Below are positions 42,538 to 51,716 of a DNA stretch of 64,000 nt, one piece after another. A program made the translations under genes and the position numbers. Each line of letters begins with the position of its first letter. The stretch's first letter is position 1. The notes under the pieces are model-generated. The model saw only the letters and a list, made by a program, of their open reading frames with translations. It made no database searches and was not told the DNA's origin. Source of the DNA: Sporosarcina sp. FSL W8-0480. GTDB taxonomy: Bacteria; Bacillota; Bacilli; Bacillales_A; Planococcaceae. The stretch is from the NCBI RefSeq assembly GCF_037963765.1, contig NZ_CP150166.1, positions 248,001-312,000 of the forward strand. Reading direction: 5' to 3'.

Positions 42538-43665
42538 TCATTTGTCGGATTGAATGCTATATACTTCTATCGCATTAATCGTATCATTTCCCGGTACTGT
42601 CGTACTGATATAAGCAGTGCTGGAATCATCGCTCCAATAACCGGTCATCGAAATTACGGCATATAAGTCTGCGTTTTGCATAAGTAATGTCGGTTTGCTT
42701 AGTTGTCCTTCCACAAACTCCGCTACATAGACATTCGTTTTATATTCTTTTCCAACTTGTACCGGTGTATCAAATAAAATTTTACTCTTATCCGGCGATA
42801 GTTTATAAAACGGCACCCATATGCCTTCTTTATCTTTTCCACCCGCCACGAGTTGTGTTACATCTCCTGTTGACAGATTCAGCGTGTAAATCCCTGTCTT
42901 GCCTTTGTATTCATCATTGAAAATGATCGTCTGCTCATCTAGGAATTGAAAACGATCCATCGAAGTTATACCTTCCAAAGATGAAACTTGCTCTACATCC
43001 CCATTATCCAGTAAATGATACAAGCCAAATCCTTCTTTAATAGATTTTCCTACAATATAGATTCCTTCATCACTCGATTGGAAAGTATTGAGCGTCAATC
43101 CGTTACTACCGCTTGTATCAAATAATTCATTCATATCCCAACTATACTTCTGATCGGTTTCCAATACAGTCTTCTCCACTGAGAACTCTTCGCTTGTGTA
43201 GTTTACTTGGATGACCTTCGAACCTATTGAGTCACCGAAGTACGTCAAGTATTCGTCCGGCCCTTCACCAATCAATTTCTTCGTACCGTTCTGTAAATCA
43301 TGTACGTAAAACTTTTCATTTACATGCGATAATGCTCGATGCTCGTCTTCAGATAACATGTAGAATGGTGCACTCATCACTTTTTTCTGATTCTTACTCT
43401 CTACATCATAAAGATACGTCGCGTCGTGTTGGTTGAAATACAACTGATTTCCTTTAAAGCCTGTGTAATCCGCTTTAATTTCAATAGGTATCGTAGCTTC
43501 ATGTTTGATCAGCAGTTGGCTATCATCCAAGGCGCTTTCGAGCTTTACATTGTTACTTAACGTCACTGTTTTTGAAGCAGCTTCCCCTGAAATCGAGCAG
43601 CCTGCCGCCATCATACTGCTCACTGCTAGCAACGCAAGTCCATACCATTTTCTTTTCATCTTCAT
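42538..43665 (-). CDS. Beta-propeller-like lipoprotein linked to a two-component system
   Basis: 375 residues. Signal peptide with lipobox SMMAAGC (Cys about 23). The remainder shows repeated blade-like beta units, for example QLYFNQHDATYLYDVESK, IYTLNLSTGDVTQLV and FYKLSPDKSKILFDTPV, as in TolB/six-bladed propellers. It is the last gene of an operon after a histidine kinase (28-base gap). A role as extracytoplasmic ligand sensor or modulator of the kinase is inference. Confidence 0.75.
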   Translation of the reverse strand: MKMKRKWYGLALLAVSSMMAAGCSISGEAASKTVTLSNNVKLESALDDSQLLIKHEATIPIEIKADYTGFKGNQLYFNQHDATYLYDVESKNQKKVMSAPFYMLSEDEHRALSHVNEKFYVHDLQNGTKKLIGEGPDEYLTYFGDSIGSKVIQVNYTSEEFSVEKTVLETDQKYSWDMNELFDTSGSNGLTLNTFQSSDEGIYIVGKSIKEGFGLYHLLDNGDVEQVSSLEGITSMDRFQFLDEQTIIFNDEYKGKTGIYTLNLSTGDVTQLVAGGKDKEGIWVPFYKLSPDKSKILFDTPVQVGKEYKTNVYVAEFVEGQLSKPTLLMQNADLYAVISMTGYWSDDSSTAYISTTVPGNDTINAIEVYSIQSDK

Positions 43666-43693
43666 AACCTCCTGTTAGTGGCCTACAGATTGA

Positions 43694-45190
43694 TCATAAG
43701 AAAATGTTGTTGCTAAACATGCAATACATGTTGCCAACATGTTTCTGCTGAGGTATTTGCATATTAATTTTTGCTTGTCCATGTTTCTCTTCGAATCGAA
43801 TCGTTCCGCGATGTCGCGCTATTATATCCGCACAGATAAATAGCCCTAAGCCAGTACTGCCTTCCAATTTTCTGTGTACAAAAGGCTCGAAGATATAGTC
43901 GGCAATGGCTCGCGGGATCGGCGCACATGGATTCGTCACCACGATGTCTTCCTCAATGGCGATCTCTATCATCCCTCTTGGCGTTCCATGCAGGATGGCA
44001 TTATCAATCACATTGATGAAAAGCTGCCGCAATTCATTCGGATTACCGAGCACGGTATAAGGATGACCTGTTAGATGGATCTTCATATCGCGCGGTGCAG
44101 CTTTCATTTGAAGATCTTCACAGACAGATTGCAGAATCGGGTACACATCGACAATCTCATGAACGGTATCATGTACAAGCGATTGATATTTCGACAACGC
44201 AAGCAACTGAGTGACCATTTCATTCAGACGATTGCTCTCTCTTCTTATTTTCAGCGAAGCTTTCTGAAGAAATTCGATATCGTCAAATCCTTTCTCCCCT
44301 ATAATTTGTGCATAGCCTGAAATAGTTGTCAGAGGTGTTTTCAATTCATGGGTAATGTTATGGAAAAAGGTTGTCCGTTTCTCCTCGAGCCTTAAAACTT
44401 TCTCTTTCTCTTGTTCAATCGTTTCGATATGCTGCTGGATTTGCAATTGCATTAACTGAAAGTTTTGAGCAAGTTCTCCTATTTCGTCTGATGCGTTGTT
44501 CGCAACAATCGGCTGATAGTCGCCTGTCGTCATTCTTTTCGTAGCAGTTGTCACTTCTTTTACTCTCCGAATAAATTGATTAGATAAAAGCAATGAAATC
44601 AAATAGACGCCGCAAAACAACAGGATCGTTAGCCCGGTGAACGTTCGCAGCAAGCTTTGATTATGTAAGAAAACTTCCGTGTAATCCGCTGTAAAACGAA
44701 CAACTCCATACAGCGTATCATTCAAATAGAGCGGGTAAGCGAAATAAAGAAGCGTCCCCTCCCCCAACGGCTGAATTGTGTAGGCGGATTGGTTCTGAAA
44801 TGCTTGCTTTAATTCCTCGCTGCTACTTTCCTCTGCATTTGCTTCATATTTTTGCTGCTCCATTAGAAGAGGCCGATTCACCGGCACGGCTTCATATAAA
44901 AAATGTCCTTCGCTATCATACAGCGCTACACTTTGCCCATACAGCCTACTCAATTCATTCGCAAGCTTGTAGCTATTTTCAACGACGAAATTTTCATTTT
45001 GGGGATGCAGCTGTTCAAATTGCCTGATGAATTGGGTTGAAGAATATTGAAGGGAGGTCACGGCTTCTTCGAGATTGGTCATCGTATGTTTTTCAAGCAT
45101 CTTTGACATGATTTGATTGCTAATACTGGCAGCCATGAAAAACACAATGAAAAAACCGATGAAAAACTTTTTCCGGATCGTTAGTTTCAT
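43694..45190 (-). CDS. Sensor histidine kinase with extracytoplasmic domain
   Basis: 498 residues. Helix 1 (KFFIGFFIVFFMAASISNQI), an extracellular domain of about 150 residues, helix 2 (TGLTILLFCGVYLISLLL), a HAMP domain, H-box FFHNITHELKTPLTTISGY and ATPase motifs (NVIDNAILHGTP, GLGLFICADIIARH). The G1 box DxGxG is replaced by EEDIVVTNPCAPIP, as in some subfamilies. Follows the response regulator by three bases. Confidence 0.9.
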   Translation of the reverse strand: MKLTIRKKFFIGFFIVFFMAASISNQIMSKMLEKHTMTNLEEAVTSLQYSSTQFIRQFEQLHPQNENFVVENSYKLANELSRLYGQSVALYDSEGHFLYEAVPVNRPLLMEQQKYEANAEESSSEELKQAFQNQSAYTIQPLGEGTLLYFAYPLYLNDTLYGVVRFTADYTEVFLHNQSLLRTFTGLTILLFCGVYLISLLLSNQFIRRVKEVTTATKRMTTGDYQPIVANNASDEIGELAQNFQLMQLQIQQHIETIEQEKEKVLRLEEKRTTFFHNITHELKTPLTTISGYAQIIGEKGFDDIEFLQKASLKIRRESNRLNEMVTQLLALSKYQSLVHDTVHEIVDVYPILQSVCEDLQMKAAPRDMKIHLTGHPYTVLGNPNELRQLFINVIDNAILHGTPRGMIEIAIEEDIVVTNPCAPIPRAIADYIFEPFVHRKLEGSTGLGLFICADIIARHRGTIRFEEKHGQAKINMQIPQQKHVGNMYCMFSNNIFL

Positions 45191-45193
45191 CGC

Positions 45194-45865
45194 TCAATTT
45201 CCTTTCATTTTATAGCCTACGCCGAACACAGTCTCGATGAGGGAAGGATCGAGCTTTTTACGAATTCGTTGCACATGTACATCCACTGTACGCAACCCAC
45301 CCTCATAATCCATTTCCCATACCGTATCGAGGATTTCCTCCCTTGAAAAAACTCGGTTTTGATATTGGGCAAATAACAATAATAGCTCGAACTCCTTCGG
45401 CTTCAAAGCAACCAATTCTCCATCTTTGATAACGGAATGAGCACGAGAGTCGATATGGATACTCTCACTAAGTTGGAGCAAGCGTGACGGCGTTTGGTTA
45501 CGCCGTAGCAGCACATTCACACGCGCGAGAACTTCCCGAATATCGAACGGTTTCGTCATATAATCATCTGCCCCAAGCTCCAGCCCAACCACCTTATCTA
45601 CAATATCGTCACGCGCCGTCAGCATGAGAATTGGCGTAGTCGTCATGGCGGTTATCTTTTTGCACAGCTCAAAGCCCGTCGTATCCGGAAGCATGAGATC
45701 TAAAATAATGAGATCAATTTCAATCCCTTGAAGAACTTCCAATGCCTTTGCACCTGAAGTTGCCCCAATTACCCGGAACCCCGCTTTCCGTAAAGCATAC
45801 GACAAAATATCATAGATCGATTCTTCGTCTTCTATAATCAAGATTGTCTTTTGTACATGGTCCAT
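45194..45865 (-). CDS. OmpR/PhoB-type response regulator
   Basis: 223 residues from ATG 45865 (GGAG nine bases upstream; ATG 45871 would be only three away). Receiver: EDEESIYD acidic pair, acceptor Asp in LIILDLMLPDTTG, Lys in YMTKPFD. C-terminal winged helix (LKPKEFELLLLFAQ ... TVDVHVQRIRKKLDP). First gene of the operon regulator-kinase-lipoprotein. Confidence 0.93.
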   Translation of the reverse strand: MDHVQKTILIIEDEESIYDILSYALRKAGFRVIGATSGAKALEVLQGIEIDLIILDLMLPDTTGFELCKKITAMTTTPILMLTARDDIVDKVVGLELGADDYMTKPFDIREVLARVNVLLRRNQTPSRLLQLSESIHIDSRAHSVIKDGELVALKPKEFELLLLFAQYQNRVFSREEILDTVWEMDYEGGLRTVDVHVQRIRKKLDPSLIETVFGVGYKMKGN

Positions 45866-46033
45866 TTTCATCTTCTCCTACATCTTAGCTTCCTCAAGTA
45901 TAGCGTGAAGTTGTTGCTAAGTTGTTGCCTGCAATAAAAAAAGATAGAGTGAGCAGATATCATTCTGCTCCTCTATCCTTTTCACCTACAATTAATACTC
46001 GAAAACTATAGTGAATCTATAAGCCTGCCTATT

Positions 46034-47716
46034 TTAAATTATACTGCGGCTTTCATCCATGCTTTGCCACTCCCGTACATCAGTAAAATGGCGCGCCAAT
46101 TGATTCGCAGTTCTCGTAACACTTTCCGGATAATCAAGAACTTCAAGTAGTTTGATGGCATTCCTTGTTTCGGAAGGCCCCGGATGAATTTTATAATCAA
46201 AAATTACTTTACCATTTTCAATTGATTCCCTGAAATGATAATTGGTATATACTTTCCCAGCCATTTCAGTAAGCTCAATATCATGCGAAGCAATGATTGT
46301 CATGCCTTTATTTACTGATAGCCACTCCATTATTGCAGCTGATGCTGAAATTCTTTCGACCGTATTCGTCCCTTTTAGAATCTCATCAATGAATGAAATA
46401 ATCGGTTTCTTTTCCTCGCTAAACTTGATAATTCTTTTTAAGGATTTAATTTCCGCTATAAAATAACTGTCCCCGTCTAACACGCTATCTTGAATTGCCA
46501 TGGATGTGACAATATAACTTGGTTTCATCGTCCATTTACTGGCCAACACAGTGTTAATGGTTTGTGCCAAAATAGCATTAATAGCGACAGCTTTTATGTA
46601 CGTTGATTTTCCCGAAGCATTAGATCCGGTCAGAAGGACCGTTTTACCAAGGGTTGAGGAATTCGTAACCGGATCTTTCAGAAGTGGATGAGCCAAATTC
46701 TCGAATTCAAGCTCTTCAATATCCATAAAAGTAGGCACCGCGTAAAACGCAAGGGACTTTCGGTAATACGCAACCGCAATCGCCGCGTCAAGTTTACCAA
46801 TCAATTCCCATAATTGCTTATAAGCGTCTTGATGCTTAACAATCGTTTTAACAATTTGGTTGTAGGCAATGAAATCCAGTAAAAATACAATCCGGACATA
46901 CTCAAACAAAACATCAAAGTCTCCGCCCTTGTTTCCACCTATCGACAAGACTTTACCCCAAAAAGAAGTTTTTCTTAAACCCCTTCCTTCACCTTTAAAA
47001 ATATTCCTAAAGCTAGTGAATCGAGAATGGTGAATGGACGTTAGCTGTTTTCCTGTACCTACAATTGCCGCCACATATGTAATAGAGTGCAAGTCATTAT
47101 CCAATCTATTTTTATTCCTATAATACACTACAAGATTTAATGTGAATGAACTGAACAGACTGATTGCCCCATACTTCAAACTAAAAAACAGGAGAAAAAT
47201 CGACACAATCGGCAAACAAGCTAAGATGATATACATATATACATGTTTAAGCTTTTGATCATTAAATTTAAAAAAGTAAGAGGATGTATTCGCATGATTG
47301 CGATTTCCCAAATTCGATAAAATGAGAAGCACTTTTTCTCTTAACCGATTATCATTGGCAAGCAATTGATAAAGCTCTTCTTTCTCGTGAACATCCTTAA
47401 GTTTCGGGTCAATATCTCGCAATTGGTTAAATAAATACTCGGAACCAACACTTGTCTGCGTGTAATTAAGCTTTTCAAAGACTTGATTCATCGAAAGGTC
47501 ATCCCACGTCAACTGGTCTACACCTGAATAACTTTCCGCCGACTCTTTCTTATTCTCCCAATACGAAGAAACGGATGATAAATCCTCACTAAAAGCATAA
47601 TACGTCCCGCTATCCCACTCTTGTCTCAGCTTTTTTAATTTCTTTTGGTTCCTCGTTAAGAAATGGTAGGTAATGATAAGAATTGCAGCAATGATAATTA
47701 TTAAAACCGGACTCAT
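46034..47716 (-). CDS. Membrane-anchored MutS-related ATPase
   Basis: 560 residues. One N-terminal helix (VLIIIIAAILIITYHFL) and two in the middle (VYMYIILACLPIVSIFLLFF, AISLFSSFTLNLVVYY). The C-terminal 230 residues are a MutS ATPase: Walker A TGSNASGKST, Walker B PIISFIDEILKGTNTVERISAS and SHDIELTEMA. The lever/clamp part is shortened and the mismatch-binding domain is missing, so mismatch repair is unlikely. Role of this membrane family is unknown. Start ATG 47716. Confidence 0.85.
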   Translation of the reverse strand: MSPVLIIIIAAILIITYHFLTRNQKKLKKLRQEWDSGTYYAFSEDLSSVSSYWENKKESAESYSGVDQLTWDDLSMNQVFEKLNYTQTSVGSEYLFNQLRDIDPKLKDVHEKEELYQLLANDNRLREKVLLILSNLGNRNHANTSSYFFKFNDQKLKHVYMYIILACLPIVSIFLLFFSLKYGAISLFSSFTLNLVVYYRNKNRLDNDLHSITYVAAIVGTGKQLTSIHHSRFTSFRNIFKGEGRGLRKTSFWGKVLSIGGNKGGDFDVLFEYVRIVFLLDFIAYNQIVKTIVKHQDAYKQLWELIGKLDAAIAVAYYRKSLAFYAVPTFMDIEELEFENLAHPLLKDPVTNSSTLGKTVLLTGSNASGKSTYIKAVAINAILAQTINTVLASKWTMKPSYIVTSMAIQDSVLDGDSYFIAEIKSLKRIIKFSEEKKPIISFIDEILKGTNTVERISASAAIMEWLSVNKGMTIIASHDIELTEMAGKVYTNYHFRESIENGKVIFDYKIHPGPSETRNAIKLLEVLDYPESVTRTANQLARHFTDVREWQSMDESRSII

Positions 47717-47781
47717 CTTAACAGCACCTTCTTCCTACTTACTTATACGGACTCGGTTTTCATAGGTTTCATTTAAACAAC

Positions 47782-47812
47782 AAAATCGACCTCCTATTGG
47801 ACAGTCGATTTT
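47782..47812 (-). terminator. Terminator of the DsbA-family gene
   Basis: AAAATCGAC / GTCGATTTT stem 24 bases beyond the stop; T-run is longer in the plus direction. Confidence 0.5.
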
Positions 47813-47835
47813 TTATGTGTGTTTATACTTCGTAT

Positions 47836-48765
47836 TTATTTAGTAGTCGTAAAATAATACTCCCCTAAAACTTGCTTCGCCTGATAATCATTTGAAGAAA
47901 GCTCTTTATTAATGAAAGATTCAACTTCTGCTCTTTCAACATCATACATTACTTCAATTTCCTTCGAAAACAATAGCTTTTCTTTTTCAAGTAATATAGA
48001 AAGAGATGGTTGTTGTTTTGGTTGCAGCTCCTCTTTGTTAAGAACTTGTTTTAACCCTTCAACATAGTATTCAAACGGACGACCGCCAACAATTTTGACA
48101 CCCTTGTTTTCCTCATTCATCATAATGATCGTAGGGAAACCTCTTGCACCTAAGTTTCTAACTAAAGCAAAGTCTTCATTCAATAATTGTTGTCCTGCTT
48201 GTTGTTCAGCTTCAGCTACGATAGCTTCCCCATCCAGACCAAGTTTTTCTACAATTTCAGTAAGGACGGAGAGATCTGATATGTTTTTATTGAATGCAAA
48301 AAGGTCTTCCCTTGCACGACGTAAATATTCTGATGCTTTTGCATCGCCATGATATTTTTGGATCACCTTGAATATACGTGAAGCCGGAAATGAAGATTGG
48401 ACCGGATTGTCAATCATTAACGAACCATCGATTGGCATTCTTGAATGGTCCCCCACTTCTCTCCAGTGACCAGCGACATCAGCTGGTTTATAAATACCGT
48501 TTGCAGGATCGATTGGACCATCATGCCATTTTTCCAGCAAACCACCCATAACTGTATGGACATTGAAATAATTCCCATACTGCTCTACAAATCGGCGAAA
48601 TACAGGTTCAATTGCCCAGCAATGGGAACAGATAGGATCCGTTACATAATAAAGTCTAATCGTTTTTTCTGGTTGATTAAAATCAATGACTTCCATTTTG
48701 TCTTCCCCAGCCACTCCGCAGACGCCAGTTTCCAAATCACAAACCATATTATCCATGTTCTTCAT
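47836..48765 (-). CDS. DsbA-family (FrnE/YjbH-like) thioredoxin-fold protein
   Basis: 309 residues. After a short Cys-containing N-terminus (MVCDLETGVCG) comes a thioredoxin strand and the motif DPICSHCWAIEP (CxxC near 45-48), a long helical insertion, and cis-Pro motif RGFPTIIMM, then a C-terminal extension of about 70 residues. YjbH, the Spx-degradation adaptor, has this shape and length; FrnE-like oxidoreductases are the alternative. Start ATG 48765, GGAGG upstream. No signal peptide, so cytoplasmic. Confidence 0.75.
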   Translation of the reverse strand: MKNMDNMVCDLETGVCGVAGEDKMEVIDFNQPEKTIRLYYVTDPICSHCWAIEPVFRRFVEQYGNYFNVHTVMGGLLEKWHDGPIDPANGIYKPADVAGHWREVGDHSRMPIDGSLMIDNPVQSSFPASRIFKVIQKYHGDAKASEYLRRAREDLFAFNKNISDLSVLTEIVEKLGLDGEAIVAEAEQQAGQQLLNEDFALVRNLGARGFPTIIMMNEENKGVKIVGGRPFEYYVEGLKQVLNKEELQPKQQPSLSILLEKEKLLFSKEIEVMYDVERAEVESFINKELSSNDYQAKQVLGEYYFTTTK

Positions 48766-48986
48766 TTACTTTTCCTCCATTCTTAATGTCGATTTTTTCA
48801 TATTTATTACCTCACAACTTCATGGTAAGCCATAACGAATCTTACCAACACCAATAGATTTATGGTTTTGTCGTTTATCCAACACATTGCGAAAAGTGTT
48901 TAAAAAGTAGCCGATTTTATGAAGGATGATTCCTTCACTAGTTAGATACTACATAGATATCTCGCTATTTTATTTGTACATAAATA

Positions 48987-49017
48987 AAAATGCACATAAT
49001 TGGACTTATGTGCATTT
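48987..49017. terminator. AT-rich hairpin in the 48766-49123 gap
   Basis: AAAATGCACATAA / TTATGTGCATTT. The gap otherwise holds only the promoter region of the DsbA-family gene and of the small gene at 49124; no further coding region seen. Confidence 0.5.
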
Positions 49018-49123
49018 AAAGTGGTTGGTTTAAATAACCCTAAATTGGATGGTTCTCAAAAATGTTTTATATTATAAAATTATAACGTATAGAATAAAAT
49101 ACATTTATAAAAAGGAGTAAGGC

Positions 49124-49324
49124 ATGACGGTAGCTCTCATCGTTGCATTCATTTTTGTATTTATTGTTTTAGCTGTCGGACTCATTATGACCATATCCGC
49201 GGCTAATTCTATGAATAAAGGTTACAAGAGTGAAAACAGTTTTTCTTCTTTGCTATGGGTTTATCTTTTAACGATCCCATTTCTTGTTATAGTGACTCTT
49301 ATAGCCATATTTATATTTAAGTAA
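49124..49324 (+). CDS. Small two-helix membrane protein
   Basis: 66 residues from ATG 49124 with AAAGGAG. Helices VALIVAFIFVFIVLAVGLIMTI and LLWVYLLTIPFLVIVTLIAIFIF around a short polar loop (NSMNKGYKSENSFSS). No family recognised. Confidence 0.65.
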   Translation: MTVALIVAFIFVFIVLAVGLIMTISAANSMNKGYKSENSFSSLLWVYLLTIPFLVIVTLIAIFIFK

Positions 49325-49439
49325 CAACAGAGGGCGGTTCGGAACCAGTGAAATAGTACATATCGTTCTCGTGTTTCAGGAACCGTCTAAGGTTTCTTAA
49401 AAATGGGGGAACTAAGAAGTTATTGGAGTTCTTTATAAT

Positions 49440-50891
49440 TTAGACATCTTCAAACATTCCCCCATTATTTCTTAACGCATAGACAAACCTTGAAATGCCT
49501 TCTTTTATTGTAGCTTCGTTCCCCCTGCCATAAGTAAATCGAACGTATCCATTTTTTGAGCCCATTATTCGCCCAGGTACAAATGAAACGCCTTTTTTCA
49601 TGGATTCTTCAAGTAACTTATATTCATCAATTTCGTGATTTATTTTACACCATAAATGAATTCCGCCTTGTGGCACTAAATATGTAACCTCATCTTTAGA
49701 TAAGCTGTCCAATGCCAAAATTATCGCATCCCTACGCTCCCTCAGTTGAATTCTTAAATCTAAAATGTGTTTGTCAAATTGAGGGGAATCTAGAAATTGA
49801 TTCGCTATCCATTGCGGAAAAACACTATGGCCAAAGTCAATTTGCTGTTTGCCGTCTGACAAACGTTCAATTACTTTTTTCGGACCAATAATCCAACCAA
49901 TGCGTAGTCCTGATGCAACCACTTTTGATAACGAACTAATGTATAAAACATTTTCATTATCGTCCATTGACTTTAACGTAGGTCCAATATGCCCGTCGAA
50001 TGACGTCAAATTATAAGGATCATCCTCTATTATGGGGAAACCGTGCTTTGATGATAATTCCAATATTCTCTTTCGGCGTTCCAGCGACATTTTCGTGCCA
50101 GTAGGATTTTGGTAATCAGGATTTAAGAAGATCATACGAATTCGATGTTTTCTTTGTAAAGCTTCAATATCATCAGGATTTACGCCATGTTGATCAACTG
50201 GGAGTAAAAGCGTCTTAACACCAAATGATTGAAAGATCGGTAAAGAGAATGCATAGGATGGGTCTTCAATCGCTACTGTATCCCCTGGTTTTAACAAACA
50301 TTGAACGATTAGGTGTATTGCTTGCTGAGCACCCGATGTTATTAATATGGAGTCTGACTCAACAACCATATTTTTGTAGGTTTTTACGTGTTTACAAATT
50401 GTCTCTCGTAATCCCGCATCGCCTAAAGGATGGTCGTAACCTAAATGCTCATCAAACGCGTTCTCCTTAAGAATCTTAGCGAATTGGACGTTAGGTAGTA
50501 AATCTACTGCAAGTTCCCCGCTTGATAGGTTAACCATCCCTTCTTGCTCAGTTTCATTACGAAGTTTCTGTACCAACGGAAGATTCGGAAGAAATGAGCC
50601 ATCCTCTACATATCTCCCCCAATTGGGGACCCTTTTATGAGTTAGCCCCCATATATCCGTATTTATATACGTGCCACTCCCTATTCTTCTGACAATTAAT
50701 CCGACTGCCTCTAGCTCATCATAAGCAGTCACAACTGTACTCCTATTTATCTGTAATTTTTTTGCTAACTCACGTTCAGATGGTAATGGCTGATCCGGAG
50801 ATAAATCTCCCGATATAATTCCATTCTCTATTTGTTCTACAAGTTGCCTATACATAGGTTTTTTTATTGAACGGTCTAGCATAAATTGCAT
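49440..50891 (-). CDS. MocR/GntR-type regulator with PLP aminotransferase domain
   Basis: 483 residues from ATG 50891 (GGGTGGAG upstream). N-terminal GntR winged helix (PMYRQLVEQIENGIISGDL ... PSERELAKKLQINRSTVV), then a class I aminotransferase fold with the PLP-binding Lys in SSLSKVVASGLRIGW and Asn/Asp in NPDYQNPTGT. MocR proteins bind PLP or amino-acid adducts and control vitamin B6, GABA or other pathways; no obvious target operon is adjacent. It is the last backbone-like gene before the AT-rich island. Confidence 0.92.
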   Translation of the reverse strand: MQFMLDRSIKKPMYRQLVEQIENGIISGDLSPDQPLPSERELAKKLQINRSTVVTAYDELEAVGLIVRRIGSGTYINTDIWGLTHKRVPNWGRYVEDGSFLPNLPLVQKLRNETEQEGMVNLSSGELAVDLLPNVQFAKILKENAFDEHLGYDHPLGDAGLRETICKHVKTYKNMVVESDSILITSGAQQAIHLIVQCLLKPGDTVAIEDPSYAFSLPIFQSFGVKTLLLPVDQHGVNPDDIEALQRKHRIRMIFLNPDYQNPTGTKMSLERRKRILELSSKHGFPIIEDDPYNLTSFDGHIGPTLKSMDDNENVLYISSLSKVVASGLRIGWIIGPKKVIERLSDGKQQIDFGHSVFPQWIANQFLDSPQFDKHILDLRIQLRERRDAIILALDSLSKDEVTYLVPQGGIHLWCKINHEIDEYKLLEESMKKGVSFVPGRIMGSKNGYVRFTYGRGNEATIKEGISRFVYALRNNGGMFEDV

Positions 50892-51182
50892 TATACTCCA
50901 CCCTTTACTTAACAAATCTCATATTTTGCTTATAATGATATATTAAATGCTATTATAGCATCTCCTGACGTCAGTATCCCTGTAGCAGTGTTAAAGATAA
51001 CCCCGACCATGAATCAGGTGACAGTCACGCAAACAAATGAAATAAAAGTGAATTTCCCACTTGTTTAAGTTTTTATGAAGATTATTTCACTTTAAATTCT
51101 TGCTCCCAACCCGTAAACTTCTTCCATTTATGCGATAATAGTAGAACCAACGTTCCAAATTACAATGAAAGGAGGAGCTAGT

Positions 51183-51212
51183 GTGAAGCCTGTTATATTA
51201 TTATATGGATAA
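51183..51212 (+). CDS. Possible leader peptide (MKPVILLYG) in the gap before lnu
   Basis: AAAGGAGGAG followed by GTG AAG CCT ... TAA, nine codons. It is about 500 bases before the lnu gene and may be the relict leader of a lost resistance gene. Between it and lnu only repeats and the attenuator are found. Confidence 0.35.
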   Translation: MKPVILLYG

Positions 51213-51361
51213 TATTGTTCAAAGTAGGTTCTTGACTTGAAAAAACATTCTAACACCTTGTTTGCCAAGAAGGAATAGGACATATAAATGTTCGACTATA
51301 TGAAAGGAAAAGTCGAATAAAAAAGGAATAATAGGTATAAAGTTAAAGATTTTTCTTGGGT

Positions 51362-51420
51362 TTGTGAAAAAATGTACTTAAGCTAAACGGGCAGGATAGT
51401 TTAAGTGTATTTCTTCACAA
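51362..51420. repeat. Large hairpin with GGGCAG loop, copy 1
   Basis: Arms of 24 bases (51362-51385 and 51397-51420) with four mismatches, outer TTGTGAA...TTCACAA, loop AACGGGCAGGA. Similar but more degenerate sequences at 57661-57681 and 60364-60390. Confidence 0.65.
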
Positions 51421-51473
51421 CAACTTGTACTTTGAACTATGAAGTGTTAATATACTATTAATCGAAAGGAGAG

Positions 51474-51677
51474 ATGGGTGGACAATGAAGAACTAATCTA
51501 ATTTTTAACAATTGAAATAGTATATTTCAGTTTAAAAACTTAGGATTAGTTTGCCCATTTTTTCATATACTAAATAAATGTAAGACTGAATAGCTAAAAA
51601 GGCTACTTAGTTTTATTTGAGTATCGTAAAGAGTGACATGACTAATCCTTCCAACATTATATGGGAGGATTTTTTAT
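51474..51677 (+). promoter_or_regulatory. Transcription attenuator before the lnu gene
   Basis: Four segments: AACTAATC (51491-51498), GGATTAGTT (51543-51551), ACTAATCCTTCC (51641-51652) and GGGAGGATT (51663-51671) with TTTTT. Segments 1:2 and 3:4 (terminator) or 2:3 (antiterminator) can pair. Tiny ORFs ATGGGTGGACAATGA (51474) and ATGAAGAACTAA (51485) overlap segment 1 and sit behind GGAGAG. This is the logic of drug-induced ribosome-mediated attenuation. Confidence 0.7.
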
Positions 51678-51716
51678 TATTCTCCCAGAATCAAAATAAA
51701 GAAAGAAGGAATCGAA

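Noticed and set aside
46034-47716. Mismatch repair MutS
   Set aside because: The mismatch-binding and connector domains are missing and membrane helices are present.
51009-51068. Short ORF beginning MNQVTVTQTNE
   Set aside because: No ribosome site and no recognisable family; only 19 codons.
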